DNA of 55,303 nucleotides, taken from contig QEVI01000003.1 in NCBI GenBank assembly GCA_003576855.1, positions 1 to 55,303 on the forward strand, read 5' to 3'. The notes under the pieces are model-generated. The model had not been told where the DNA came from. It searched no databases and was given only the letters and a program-made list of their open reading frames with translations. Below are positions 43,486 through 54,138 of the stretch, one piece after another (position 1 is the first letter of the stretch; every line of letters starts with the position of its first letter). A program made the translations under genes and the position numbers. The stretch is from Planctomycetota bacterium. Lineage in GTDB: Bacteria; Planctomycetota; Planctomycetia; Pirellulales; Lacipirellulaceae.

Positions 43486-44025
43486 ATGAGCACCGTAGAG
43501 TACAACTTCGGATTAGGAGGTTTCCACGCCCCGACGCCCATCGTTCCCCCGGCCGGCGTCGGCGACCCGCGACCCATGCACCGCATCACCGAGGTTCGCC
43601 AGGAACAGGGCGTATCGATTCGCTCGGCCGCGCGGCGCATGGGACTCTCCATGCAGGAGGTGCGGGCTCAGGAACATCCCACGGCCGACCTGACGCTGTC
43701 GCAGTTGCACCGCTGGCAGGAAGTGCTCGAGGTGCCGCTGGCCGACCTGCTCATCGACTCGTCAGGTCCGCTGTCCACGCCCGTCAGCCAGCGGGCCGGC
43801 ATGCTGCGGGTGATGAAAACGGCCAAGGCCCTGGCCGAATGTGCGGACGATCCGCCGGTTCAGCGGCTCGCGGCCATGCTCATCAGCCAGCTCGTCGAAT
43901 TGATGCCCGAGCTGCAGGAGGTTTCGGCCTGGCATTCGGTCGGCCAGCGCCGCACCCAGGACGAAATGGGCCGCATCATCGAACGGACGATTCCGGACAG
44001 CCTGTTCGGCGACTCCGGATCTTGA
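43486..44025 (+). CDS. Helix-turn-helix (XRE-like) regulator
   Basis: The protein has 179 residues. A Pro-rich front is followed by a lambda-repressor-like HTH (about 30-90): HRITEVRQEQGVSIRSAARRMGLSMQEVRAQE, then LTLSQLHRWQEVLEVPLADLL. A helical C-terminal domain (MLRVMKTAKALAECADDPPV) could mediate dimerisation. The ATG at 43486 has a strong AGGAGG 8 bases upstream. The gene is monocistronic, ended by the terminator at 44077-44111. Its targets are unknown. Confidence 0.82.
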   Translation: MSTVEYNFGLGGFHAPTPIVPPAGVGDPRPMHRITEVRQEQGVSIRSAARRMGLSMQEVRAQEHPTADLTLSQLHRWQEVLEVPLADLLIDSSGPLSTPVSQRAGMLRVMKTAKALAECADDPPVQRLAAMLISQLVELMPELQEVSAWHSVGQRRTQDEMGRIIERTIPDSLFGDSGS

Positions 44026-44076
44026 ATCTGCGGAAGTTGAGCTGCGCCCGCGATGCGCCGCGGGGCTCGGTCAATT

Positions 44077-44111
44077 GCGGGAGGCGCCTGCAACGCCTCC
44101 CGCATTTTTTT
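44077..44111 (+). terminator. Rho-independent terminator of the HTH gene
   Basis: A 10-bp stem (44077-44086, GCGGGAGGCG, with 44094-44103) has a 7-base loop. An A and seven T follow. It begins 51 bases after the stop codon. Confidence 0.93.
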
Positions 44112-44145
44112 GCCGCTGCCCGCGCCAGCAGGCCCCCTCGCGCAA

Positions 44146-44197
44146 AGAGCCCGCAGCGCCAGCAAGGGCCCCGTGGCCCGCAGCGCTAGCAAGGGCG
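44146..44197 (+). repeat. Dispersed repeat, two units (family of 35179-35318)
   Basis: Two direct units AGCCCGCAGCGC-N-AGCAAGGGC (44146-44170 and 44175-44197) lie between the HTH terminator and the 3' end of the giant gene, whose stop is at 44202. Confidence 0.75.
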
Positions 44198-44201
44198 TCC
44201 C

Positions 44202-47200
44202 TCAACGGACCTCGCCAGCCCCGCCGCGCTGCAGGCGCCGCGCCTTGAACAGCGCCGCCAGTGAAAGGACGATAATCGCCGGCCCCACCAGCGGCGGCCA
44301 CAACGCGATCCACCAGAACACGCCGACGGCAAGGCCCGCCGCCGCCGGCGCCCAAGACGACTTTAGCACGTGGTCGAACCATGCCGGACGCCGCCACGCC
44401 ACTCCCATCCCGGCCACTAGCCCCACCGCCACCAGCCATCGTCCGAGGCTGAATCCCGCTGATGGCGCACTCAGCGTCAGCCGACCGTCGCCGGCGCCCT
44501 CATAGCAGGCGCCGCTGGTCGACTCGCTTACCAGTCGCCGCGGCGCGCCGCTCCGCCGCCTCTCCGCCTGCGGCACGACGGCGCCCAAACGTTCGACGAG
44601 GGCGTTAAAAGCCGATTCACGCTCATCGCCGTCGCCTGCCGGTCCCGGCGGAGCCGCCCCGATGCGGTCCAGCCACGGCAAGAACCATTGATCGGCCTCC
44701 CAGCCGGGCAACTGCAGCGCCAGGGGGCTGGCCTCCACCACGGCGGCCAGCCGCTCGTCGCGAACCGCTCGGGCGAGCCTGTCACGCGAGAGCGTTGGGA
44801 CGCCGTCGGCGGCCCGCCATCGACTACTGGGCGCGTCGACTTCCCATAGCGCACGAGCAATCCCGAACGGGCGGCCTGCCTGCACCACCTGGGGAGTCGC
44901 CAGCGCCACAGGTCCGCTGCCGTGGGCCCTCGTCCTGCGGAAGGCGACCGTGACGGTCCGGGGCAAGTACGGCGACCCCGGCGGCGCTGCGAACTTGCGG
45001 CTCGACAGCGCTAAGCCATCCACGGGCTGTCCGTCCACTTCGGCGTAAAGCAGTTCGACTTCTTCAGGCATATTGATCGTCCAGTCGGTAAGCCCCCCCG
45101 GCTGGACGATGATCTCGCTCACGGCCGACCAGCCGCCCCGCTCGTCCACGACCGCGCGGGTATAAAGGAGCCGGACGCCGGCTTGCCGGAGGACCTGCGG
45201 AAACACGCGCCGCTCGGCGACGAACCGTTCCCGCTCAACGCGATAGGCGGGACTCTCCCCGGCCGGCCCCGCATCGCTTGCCAGCTCCGCGGGCAACGGC
45301 GCCTGCTCGACGCCGATGAGCGTCCACTCGGCCGAATGGCTGCCCGCGGCCGGCGGCAGCGCCAGGTACAGATCCTGCCGGGCGGCGTGCAGCAACGTCA
45401 CGGCCGGGAATCGCACGCGTTGGTTCGCCCGCAGATCGAGGCCGCCTTCGAGCCGAAGCGTAAACTCGCTGCCTTGCGGCGCCGGCTCAAGCAGCTTCAA
45501 CGAGACCAATCTCCGGGAGTTGTCGTTGGGCAGCGTTCGTTCGGAGACGACCGCGTCGCCGCTACAGGCCAGCGGCCCTTGCCATGAGGCGTCGACCACC
45601 AGCGACAGCGAGTCCACGACGCCCGCCGCCACTTCGCCGCGCAGCACGCATGTCGCTCGAGGATTCGCGGAACCGTCTAGTTGCAGCAGCAATTGCCCGT
45701 GCAGTTCCGCGGCGTTGTCTCGGACCGCGACCGTCGGCGGAACGTCGTCATTGCGGCCCATCTCGAAGCGGGCCACCGGCAAGCCGGCTAGCTCTCCGTC
45801 GCCGGGCGACAGGTCCAACTCGCCGCCGGCGTCGACGCCGGCGCCAAGTTCAACCAAGACGTCGCTGGAGCGATTGACGGCCACGCGAATGGGCGACGCC
45901 GAAGCGCCCGCCAGCAGCATCTTGGGCACCTGCGTTCGCCGGTGCTCGTCATACGGCAGCCGTCCGGTAATGCGAATCGTATGCGGCTCGTCGAGCGGCC
46001 TGCCCAGGAAGATCTGCACCAGGTCGCCGCGCGGTCGCGACCACCGCGCCGCCATCGGGGCGGCGGCCGCATCCAGCTCGACCGATGCGCTTTCGACTTG
46101 AAACTCCGCCGGGACCATGACGCCGTGAACGAGCGTTTCACCCTCCAGGCTGCCGACCGCGGCGGTGTAGGAAACCGCCACGTCGCGCCGGCTGCACGAC
46201 AGGCCGAGCGTTTCGCTGGCAATGAATCGAGCAGCCGACTTCTCCACGTACATCGACCATGGCGGCCTGGCGCCGCTCGCGCCATAGCGAAGCTGCGCCG
46301 GCGGCAGTCCCGACCACCGCTGGTCGATTTCCGCTCCCGTCAGCGGCGCCATGCCGACCGCCGGCTCGTCCCGCAGGCGAAGCGTCGGGTCGGCCGTCAC
46401 GACGAAGTGGTGCAGCGCGGGCTCGACGTCGGCTAGCCGCACCGAGGGGAAAGCGAATCGCCCGATCGACGACATCCGCTGCAGTTGAAACCGCAAGACG
46501 AGCGCCAACGGCAACTGCGGCGGGCCGCGGAATTTAAGCTCCACCACGTTGGGCGCGCCCGGATGCGTCTGCAGCTCGTAGACGGGCGACGAATCCGGAA
46601 GCGGCAGCAACTTCAATTCGGGCGACGTCGCCAAATGCAACGTGTCCATCGAAGAGACGTCGCCGGCCAGCAGTAGCCGAACTTCAAGCGTGCTGTTTGC
46701 CGGCTCGACGTTCAACCAGGTGAGTTGTTCCAGCTTGATGCCGTCCGCCGCGGCGGCTGGCATGCGAGCGGGCCAACGGCAATCGAGGACGCCGCCGCTT
46801 CCCAGCGTCGCCGCGGTGCGGGTCTGACTCGACGCGGCCCGATCCACGACGGCGTCGCTCACCGTGGGAGCGATCCCCGGAGGATGCACGATTTCCACGT
46901 GCGCACCGGGCACGGGGGGAATCTGCAACGTCAACTGCCGGCGATCGCCCACGCGAACCGCCTGCGGCGCCACGACCAGCTCCAGCTCGTGCAGGCCGGC
47001 GTCGGCCATGGAAACCGTGCAACCTTCCGATCCGTTCCAAGCGACATGGACCGGCAAACCATCGAGCGTCTGTTTCTCTGCAAGCCAGACGCCGTCGCTC
47101 TGCAACAGCGGAAGAGCGACCGTGACGTTCGGACCCATCGTCCGCCAGCGCAGTCGCAGCACGCATTGGCTGCAAACCACGTCCTTGCCGTTCGCCGCAG

Positions 47201-50200
47201 CCGATAGTTCAATCCGGTGGTTGGCCGCGGCGAGCACGGCCGACTTCTCGTCCAGCGGGCCCGCTGGCGAGGGAGATAGCTCGTTGAACAGCGACGCCGG
47301 CACGTAGACGTCGGCGCCGACCGGCTTGCCGTCCTCGTCGATCGGATAGAGAACCGCCGGCGGCGTCGCGACTTGCGCCCTGGCGGCTGGCGCCTGGCCC
47401 CACGCCAACGACGCGACCACGGCGCAACAAGCGGCTACGTGGCCTGCACCGCGTACTGCGCTCGTTTGCGTGGCCGCAACGACGCCGCGCGCCGCCGTAC
47501 CGGCCAGCGCGCCCAGCAACACCGCCTGCGGCCACGGGGCGGCCCACATCGGCACGATCAACGCCAGCGCGGCCGCGGCGACGGCGCCGGCGACAATCCA
47601 GCGCGGCTTCGCCATGCAATAGCGCGCCGCCAACAGCGCCGTTATCAACCACGCGATATGCCACGCCGCCTGGCGGCTTCCCACGTGGGCCAGGGATGTC
47701 GGCCGCGGCTCGCCGACGAATTGCTGACTGACGGCCGTCCAGCCGGCCGGCGCCAACGGCGCTCCCGTTTCACGCTCAGCCAATCGGGCGGCGCCGACGT
47801 GCCCCGCCGCCGCTTTCGCTTCGGCCAGAACGCCGCTGCGGGAGCGAACCGACGCGGCGCTTGGCAACAGGGGGCCGAACAGCCGGGCCAGCCAGTCTTC
47901 TCGCCCCCGTGGCGAACGATCCGTCTCGCTGGGAACGTAATGCGCCGGCGCCGATACGGTCCATCGCCCGTTTAGTACAGGGAAGGAAGCATGAACTTGC
48001 GGCGGAGCAACGGCCGCAAAGTTGCCGAGCTCCGCGCGGCGACCCTCGACATCGAGCACCAAAGCCGATCCGCCTTCCCGCGGGACGAGCTGCAATTCCA
48101 ACTTCTCGCCGGGTCCAATACCCGTCGTGCGACCGTCGAGTCGCGCCGCCGTGACCCGAAGGCCGCTAGCCGGGGCCAGGCTGATTCGGCAAGTGGCCTG
48201 CGTCTCGAGGTGATAAACGAACCGATGGGTTTGCCGACCGTCGTCGAACTGGAGCGTCTCGATTTCCAGCCGCCAGCAAACCGCCTGTGCGTCGTGGTCA
48301 ACGGCCGCGGCACGGCGGATCGTCAACGACGGCGCCTTTTCCTGGGTGACAAAGGGATCGTCGCTCAGGCGGAAGCAACCCAGGACTCGACCCGCTTCGT
48401 CGGCCGGTCGCGGGCTCGGCCTGGCGGCCGCAGGCAGAAAGCCGGCCGCGTCGACCGCCACTTCGCTGGCATCGCCGCGAAGAATAGCCCAGCTTTGCCA
48501 TGTCGTGGCGCCAGGTAGGGCAATGGAGTTGACACGGTCGCCGCCGGCCTGGCTACCGCGCCAGGCAATCTCCAGCTCGAACGGTCGACTCTGCGGCCGG
48601 GACAAGCGGACGCGATACTGGTTGACTGCCTGCTCCGCGGCTGCCGAGTCGTTCGCTTGTTCTCGCTGGGCGCTGCCAAGCGGCTCGACATGCACCGGCA
48701 AGTCGCTTCCGCGCAACGTCCATCGGGCGTCGGCAGGTATCGGGCGGGCGGCCAGTACCGTCAGTTCGTTCACCGCTCCGGAAGTAGGACGGCAGGCGAC
48801 CACGGTGCGGTGCTCAAAGCCGGCGCCCGACTTCGCCAGTTCCAGTCGCCCTTCGGCGTCAAACCGGGCCGGCACAAACGGGGCGCGAATCGCCACGTCG
48901 CCGCGGGCGACCGCCAAATCCACCAGCAAGCCTCGCGCGGGCAGCTCGAGGAGATCGCGGCTCGACGTATCGAGCGACTCAAGCTCGACGAGCCCCGGGG
49001 CGTCGATGGCGTCGGCGACCAGCGCGCCGCCGCCGCGGTCGCGCACCAGCAGATGTTCGGTGCGAAGATCGGCGTCGCGGAAATCGAGCCAATCCAGTTC
49101 GCCGACAGTCGCCGCCCGGAGCCAGCTACGGATGGGCCGCCGTCCGGTGAGGACCAACCGCAGCGGCGCGAGCGCCGTCGGCGATCGGCGCAGTTGAACG
49201 CTTAACTGCCGCTGGTCCCCCTCGCCAGAGACGTGCCAGGAGACGACCTCGTCGGGCGAGGCCGCCTCGACCGATTCCAGCGTCCATTCCGGATCCACCG
49301 TCGCCGCGAGTTGAAACAGCCGCCCTTCATCGGACCAAAGGCGGGCATGCGTTCGGGCAAACACCTCGCGATCGGCCAGCTCGGCCGTCGTGGCGACCTG
49401 CGCGGCGACTCGCGGCGCCTGCTTGGATACGGTCACGGAAATAGCCGCCTCGGGGTCCCACAACTGCAGACGATAAGCCTCGCCGCGGTCGTCCGCTCCG
49501 CCGATGCCCAGGGTGTTTACCAGTTGGCCGCCCCGGACGTCGATGGCCTGCAGCTCAAGCGCTTCGTCCACCAGCAGCGTGCTCGTCCCCTCGGTCCAAA
49601 AAGCCGCCAGCGGCGCTACAAACGGCAGCTTCCACGGCTTGCCGAGGACGGTCGGCGCCGTCGCGCGAACGGTAATGTTCACGGGCAGCGTCGATCGGGG
49701 AACCGATACCTGGAACGTCTCGCCGTCGTCCTCGCGCCGAAACGCCACTGGTCGCCGATCGATCAATACCTCCGCGATGCGCAACTGGCCGACCGCGCGG
49801 AACACGACCTCGCTTGCCGCGAGCGACTCCACGCGCAGCACCGCTTCGTAATCGAGCCCCGCGGGCCGAAGCTGATACGCCTCGGAAATCGCGACCTGCG
49901 GCCGCGGATCAGCCGGCGCCTCCGCGGCGGCAGGGCGGCGAATCTTCAGCCGGTGCTCGGCGCCGGGACCAAGCTGCAACACATGCCGCTTCGTCGTCGG
50001 GCCCCCTTTTGAATTCGGTTCTCGAGCATAGCCCGGCGAAATCGACGGCAGGCAGTCCGGCGGCAGGTCGAGCTGCAGTTGGCTGGCCGTCGCGGCCGGC
50101 AGCCGGAGCTGAAACACCAGCTCGTCGCCGAGGACCGTCCTGGGGGGCAGCGTCCAATCGAAATGCAATTCGCCGCTATTTCGCACCAGCGCGCCGAAGC

Positions 50201-50693
50201 CATCCGCGCCGCCCTGCCACTGGCCGATGAGCGACCTGGCGCCCTGGGCGGGTTCTCCTGCCCAGCGGGCATTGGCGAGGCCGATATTCAGCGGCGCCAG
50301 CGGCAGGACCCGCGGGCGATTGTCCAACAGACTGACCCGCAGCGCCGCGCGGCCCCGCAAGGCGCCGTCGTCGGTCAGTTCAGCCGCATACTGCGCACTG
50401 TCGATCTGCACGCCCACGGCCGAGGCCAGGTCGCGGCGCTCTTCGGTCGACTTCACGAGTCGCTCGAACTCGTCGCGAGCCATCGGCAAATACGGCGCAT
50501 CGCCGGTCGGCCAATCCTCCAGCCGCCCCTCCGGTACGAAGACGCGGCGATAGATCGCCCCGCGCCGGGCGCCCAGCGGAGCTGCGACGCCTGCCGACTG
50601 CTCGGCCCGCGCGGCCGGCGCGAGAACGGCCGCAAGCGCCAGCAGCAGGCCCGCCAGCAGCGCGACGCGCCGATAAAGCCCCCGCCCGATCAT
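44202..50693 (-). CDS. Giant secreted/envelope protein, apparent two-module fusion
   Basis: The protein has 2163 residues with a signal peptide (1-32, ending APAARAEQ). Module A has a beta-rich ectodomain to about 990, then membrane segments (about 1005-1070, HIAWLITALLAARYC and further). At about 1075-1098 a second signal-peptide-like stretch appears (AACCAVVASLAWGQAPAARAQ), directly followed by VLYPIDEDGKPVGADVYVP. Module B repeats the plan, with membrane helices at about 2084-2105 and 2114-2150. Each module is about 1080 residues, like the upstream protein. I recognise no enzyme domain. The ATG at 50693 overlaps the stop of the upstream gene by 4 bases, so translation is coupled; upstream in-frame codons (from 51056) are antisense-like. 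The function is unknown, perhaps an envelope structure. Confidence 0.85.
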   Translation of the reverse strand: MIGRGLYRRVALLAGLLLALAAVLAPAARAEQSAGVAAPLGARRGAIYRRVFVPEGRLEDWPTGDAPYLPMARDEFERLVKSTEERRDLASAVGVQIDSAQYAAELTDDGALRGRAALRVSLLDNRPRVLPLAPLNIGLANARWAGEPAQGARSLIGQWQGGADGFGALVRNSGELHFDWTLPPRTVLGDELVFQLRLPAATASQLQLDLPPDCLPSISPGYAREPNSKGGPTTKRHVLQLGPGAEHRLKIRRPAAAEAPADPRPQVAISEAYQLRPAGLDYEAVLRVESLAASEVVFRAVGQLRIAEVLIDRRPVAFRREDDGETFQVSVPRSTLPVNITVRATAPTVLGKPWKLPFVAPLAAFWTEGTSTLLVDEALELQAIDVRGGQLVNTLGIGGADDRGEAYRLQLWDPEAAISVTVSKQAPRVAAQVATTAELADREVFARTHARLWSDEGRLFQLAATVDPEWTLESVEAASPDEVVSWHVSGEGDQRQLSVQLRRSPTALAPLRLVLTGRRPIRSWLRAATVGELDWLDFRDADLRTEHLLVRDRGGGALVADAIDAPGLVELESLDTSSRDLLELPARGLLVDLAVARGDVAIRAPFVPARFDAEGRLELAKSGAGFEHRTVVACRPTSGAVNELTVLAARPIPADARWTLRGSDLPVHVEPLGSAQREQANDSAAAEQAVNQYRVRLSRPQSRPFELEIAWRGSQAGGDRVNSIALPGATTWQSWAILRGDASEVAVDAAGFLPAAARPSPRPADEAGRVLGCFRLSDDPFVTQEKAPSLTIRRAAAVDHDAQAVCWRLEIETLQFDDGRQTHRFVYHLETQATCRISLAPASGLRVTAARLDGRTTGIGPGEKLELQLVPREGGSALVLDVEGRRAELGNFAAVAPPQVHASFPVLNGRWTVSAPAHYVPSETDRSPRGREDWLARLFGPLLPSAASVRSRSGVLAEAKAAAGHVGAARLAERETGAPLAPAGWTAVSQQFVGEPRPTSLAHVGSRQAAWHIAWLITALLAARYCMAKPRWIVAGAVAAAALALIVPMWAAPWPQAVLLGALAGTAARGVVAATQTSAVRGAGHVAACCAVVASLAWGQAPAARAQVATPPAVLYPIDEDGKPVGADVYVPASLFNELSPSPAGPLDEKSAVLAAANHRIELSAAANGKDVVCSQCVLRLRWRTMGPNVTVALPLLQSDGVWLAEKQTLDGLPVHVAWNGSEGCTVSMADAGLHELELVVAPQAVRVGDRRQLTLQIPPVPGAHVEIVHPPGIAPTVSDAVVDRAASSQTRTAATLGSGGVLDCRWPARMPAAAADGIKLEQLTWLNVEPANSTLEVRLLLAGDVSSMDTLHLATSPELKLLPLPDSSPVYELQTHPGAPNVVELKFRGPPQLPLALVLRFQLQRMSSIGRFAFPSVRLADVEPALHHFVVTADPTLRLRDEPAVGMAPLTGAEIDQRWSGLPPAQLRYGASGARPPWSMYVEKSAARFIASETLGLSCSRRDVAVSYTAAVGSLEGETLVHGVMVPAEFQVESASVELDAAAAPMAARWSRPRGDLVQIFLGRPLDEPHTIRITGRLPYDEHRRTQVPKMLLAGASASPIRVAVNRSSDVLVELGAGVDAGGELDLSPGDGELAGLPVARFEMGRNDDVPPTVAVRDNAAELHGQLLLQLDGSANPRATCVLRGEVAAGVVDSLSLVVDASWQGPLACSGDAVVSERTLPNDNSRRLVSLKLLEPAPQGSEFTLRLEGGLDLRANQRVRFPAVTLLHAARQDLYLALPPAAGSHSAEWTLIGVEQAPLPAELASDAGPAGESPAYRVERERFVAERRVFPQVLRQAGVRLLYTRAVVDERGGWSAVSEIIVQPGGLTDWTINMPEEVELLYAEVDGQPVDGLALSSRKFAAPPGSPYLPRTVTVAFRRTRAHGSGPVALATPQVVQAGRPFGIARALWEVDAPSSRWRAADGVPTLSRDRLARAVRDERLAAVVEASPLALQLPGWEADQWFLPWLDRIGAAPPGPAGDGDERESAFNALVERLGAVVPQAERRRSGAPRRLVSESTSGACYEGAGDGRLTLSAPSAGFSLGRWLVAVGLVAGMGVAWRRPAWFDHVLKSSWAPAAAGLAVGVFWWIALWPPLVGPAIIVLSLAALFKARRLQRGGAGEVR

Positions 50694-53600
50694 GGCGCCG
50701 ACCCGCTGGATTGAAGACTTGGCGCGGCGGCGCGGCCGGAACCGGCGCCCCCGTCGGCGACCCAGGGCTGCGTCGGCGCCACGCTGGCGATCGAGCTGGC
50801 CGGCGGAGATGCCGGCGCCGGCCGCGTCGCCTGCCCGTCGGCCAGCAGCCACTGCGTCAGGGCCGAGATCGCGGTGAGCGCCCCCCCTAAGGCAGCGGCC
50901 TGGATCATCAGCACGGCCGCTTCCGGGTAGCTCAGCAGCAGCGCGATCGAAGCCACGCTGACCACGGCCCAAAACGCCGACGAGCGGCCGATCGCGGTGT
51001 GCAGCCACGCCAGCCCGATCACCAGGGCGCACAGTCCCGCGGCGACGATGATCCAAATTCGCCGCACCGCCAGCACGCTCACGGCAGCCGGCGGCTCGAA
51101 CCCGCTATACAGGTACTGGTTGGTCGAAGGAGGCGGCGACGGCGCTTTGGTCGCGCCGGTCCACCGCTCCAGTTCGCCCTGCGTCTGCGTCGGCTGACGG
51201 CCCCACGACATGCCTTGCCAACCGAGCAAGTACTCCGGGCTCATGCCCGGCGGCGCGCCGATGGCGGTCAACCCGCGCGGCAGAATAAGCTGCCAGAAAA
51301 AGGGCCGGCCGCTATCGCTCCCTTCGACGCGGGGCAGCGCCACGTCCACCCGATTCCAAGGTCCTTGCTTTCGCCGCGACTGGACGCGCAGTTCGATCGT
51401 GTGCAGCGCCTGTTCGGCGCTGGCCGCCAGCTCAACCACCACGCGGCCCGGCTGCGAATCCTCGATGGGCCTCGCGACGCCGTCGCACAGCAGCTCCAGC
51501 GGATGGTTGGCGACGCTCGCCGGCAGAATCAGCGCCGCTTGCGGCGCCCGGGTTTCAATGCGGTACACGAAGCGGTCTTGGCGTATGTCGCCCGACACCC
51601 ACGTTTGGGCCCAGCTCGCCACGACCCGCACCAGTTCCGGCGGCGCCGCCGCGGCCCGCTCGAAGACGAGCGCCACGCTGACGAGCGGCTTGTTCGTAAC
51701 CGCGGAAAACGCCGCGCCGTCGTCGCCGGGCGCGTCTGGCAGCGCCACCCAGCCCGCCGCAGCGCTTTGCCGCGAAAGGCTCGCCGACATGCCGCTCGCC
51801 AGGCGGAGCTTCACTGTGCTGCTCATGGGATGCACCGACGAGGCCAGCGGCACGGCAATCGGTTCGCCGCCCACCCGCTGGCCGTCGCTCAGTCGCAAGG
51901 CGCTGCGAATTCCCAAGACCACGCGGCCCAGCGTCGGGCGCGCTAAGCGCACGACCAGGCGCTGGCTTTCCGGCGCGGCCGCCGCTTGTTCCGGCGTCGG
52001 CGCGAGGACTTCGGCGGCCGCCGCAGGCAGCGGCTTGCCATCCAGCAGCAGCGTCAACCCTTCGTTGGACAGCAGTGCCGACGGAACCATCGCTTCAAGC
52101 TCCGTCGCCGGTTGATGCGCAATATCGAAGCGCAATTGCTGTTCAACTTCCAGGCGGCCGTCGAGCATCCGCGCCTCGATGAGCGATTCGCGCGTAATGC
52201 GTTGCTCCTGTTCGACGACGTCGACCGCGACCGTAGACCGCGCCAAGTAACACTGCAGCCGATGGACTAAACCGCCGCCCCGGCCATTGCGCCCGGCCGC
52301 CTGGTCGACCGGCTCGACCGCGGCGACGGCCCGCTCGTCGAGAGGCGCCACGCCCACGGAATCCTCCAGGCGCACATTCGCCTGCCAGGCCGGGTCGCTC
52401 GTGATCGTCAACGTGCCCGGTAGCACGGCGGCGCCGGCGGCCGCCGGCAGCGGCAGATCGTGCGCGCCCAGCCCGACGGCGCGACGCAAGCTGAAGCGGA
52501 CGCGAACCTGCTGGGCTGCGGGATCGGCCAGCGGCAGCACCAGCTCGCCCTCCGGCGTCACATGTTGGGCCGCGGCGTCGACGGCCCCGCCGGCTTCCAG
52601 CGGCTGCTCGGTCAGCTCCCAGCCCTCCAGTCCGATCCGCAATTCAAAGGTCCGGCCGCCGGTGATGTGGTAGTCCAGCACGACGTCCAACACCGTCCCG
52701 CGGCTACTGAGGTGGAGGTTATAGGTTGGCGTTACGCGAATCTCTCGCTGCCGCGGCTGCGTATGGACGTCGACATGCCAGCCGCTGCCGGAAATGGCAA
52801 ACGCGGCCAAGGGCGCCGTCCTCCGCAGCGTTTCGGGGAGTTCCGCCGGAGCAACGCGTTCGATCCGCCCGTGGGGCGAAAAACGGGCGGCTGCGTCGCC
52901 GGCTGGACCAAGCGCAACTCGACGATCGACTGCGGCTCGGCGGCCGTCGGCTTGACGATCGGCACGAGCTCGTAATCGGTCGTATCCGGCGGCGCCGATG
53001 CGACCGCGCCCGCCGGCAGCCGCAAGTGCACCCGTTCGATCGGCTGGTCCGCGCCGCTGAGCTTGAGCCACGCTTCGTACCACAGCCGACCGGGCTCGAC
53101 GCTCGCGATGGTCTCTACCGTGGCTTCCAGGGCGGGCTCGTCGCTGCCGGCCAGTTCCGGCGCGGCCTCGCCCCACCGCAGCACCAGCCGGCCCTTGGCG
53201 CCCTCGATCTGCAAGACCTGCCCGCCCTCGTCGTCGGCTGCCGGCGTCGCGAGCACCCCCTCGGGGGATTCAACGACCGGAAGGCTGGAAGCCGCCACCC
53301 TCACCGTGGAGGCGACGGCTGTCGGCAGGTCGACCGCCAGGCGGCGAACGTCTCCTTGCCGCTCGAGCGCTAGCCGTCCGGCCATGACGATCGTGCGCTT
53401 ATCGCCCGGTTTGCCCTGGAGCCACGCGGCGTAGGTGTTCCTTGCGGCGTCGAAGCGGACGAATTCCTGTTCGCTGCCGTCGCTGATGGTAGCGCTCTCG
53501 GTGATCAACGGGCCGAAGCCCAGCGGAACCTCGACCCATGCCGACGTATGAAGCTCGACCGTAGCAGTGGCTTCGACTTCCGCCAATTCCGGGCCGGCGG

Positions 53601-53913
53601 TCGCCTCGACGGCGAGTCTCTCGACCGAGTACTGCGGCGGGGCCACTTCCGCCTCGCCGTCGTCGCCGGCCTGCCACGCCTTGAGAAAGTCCTCGTACCG
53701 GTATCCGAGCACGCGGCGAAGCTTTCCGGTCGCGTCGGGCAGCAGAAAAACGTCCGGGCCGGCCGCGCTGGCCGCTCCGGTCGCCGGCACAGCGGCGGCG
53801 GCGATCGACGGCGGCTCGCCCGCCGGACCGCCGGCGTCCTGCGCAGCGGCGCTGGTCGCCATCAGCCCGCAGGCCAACGACGCCGCTGCCACGAGTTTTT
53901 GGAAAAAAGACAC
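50690..53913 (-). CDS. Large envelope protein, frame interrupted near 52880
   Basis: Reading through one apparent frameshift gives about 1075 residues. The signal peptide (1-27) is followed by VFLLPDATGKLRRVLGYRYEDF and a long beta-rich ectodomain. Three to four membrane segments follow (about 945-1025, RRIWIIVAAGLCALVIGLAWL and on), then a Pro/Ala/Ser tail. The 5' frame is open to 52732 and the 3' frame from about 53176. Family-like sequence switches at the T5 run 52879-52883: VELRLVQPATQPPVF continues as SPHGRIERVAPAELPETL. One extra T would restore a single frame. The start is GTG at 53913 (TTG at 53919 is possible). The gene is coupled to the giant gene. Confidence 0.75.
52879..52883 (-). 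other. Frameshift site (T5 run)
   Basis: On the coding strand CCC-GTT-TTT-CGC must change to TCG-CCC-CAC to stay in the conserved frame. This equals a -1 shift or one missing T. A TTT codon could re-pair one base back, but the run is short for efficient slippage. Confidence 0.75.
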
Positions 53914-54138
53914 GGCCAAAAATGAGGGGTCAGCAGGACCGGCCCGATTGCTCTACGGAGGGACCGGCGCGGTAGTTCCGCCCAGAGCGCGGCTGCGCCA
54001 GCTCGACGGTGTGCCGGGAAGACGAGTGGGTACTTGTATTGTAGGCAGAAAAGGCCTGGCCCTAAACCGTTTACCGCAAACCGCAAGCCGCGCCGCCTGA
54101 CCGAAACAAGCGGCAGAATCGCGCCTGCGCAAAACGCG

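Noticed and set aside
50694-51056. Upstream extension of the giant protein
   Set aside because: Lies out of frame inside the preceding gene and is Arg/Gly-rich; a signal peptide begins at 50693.
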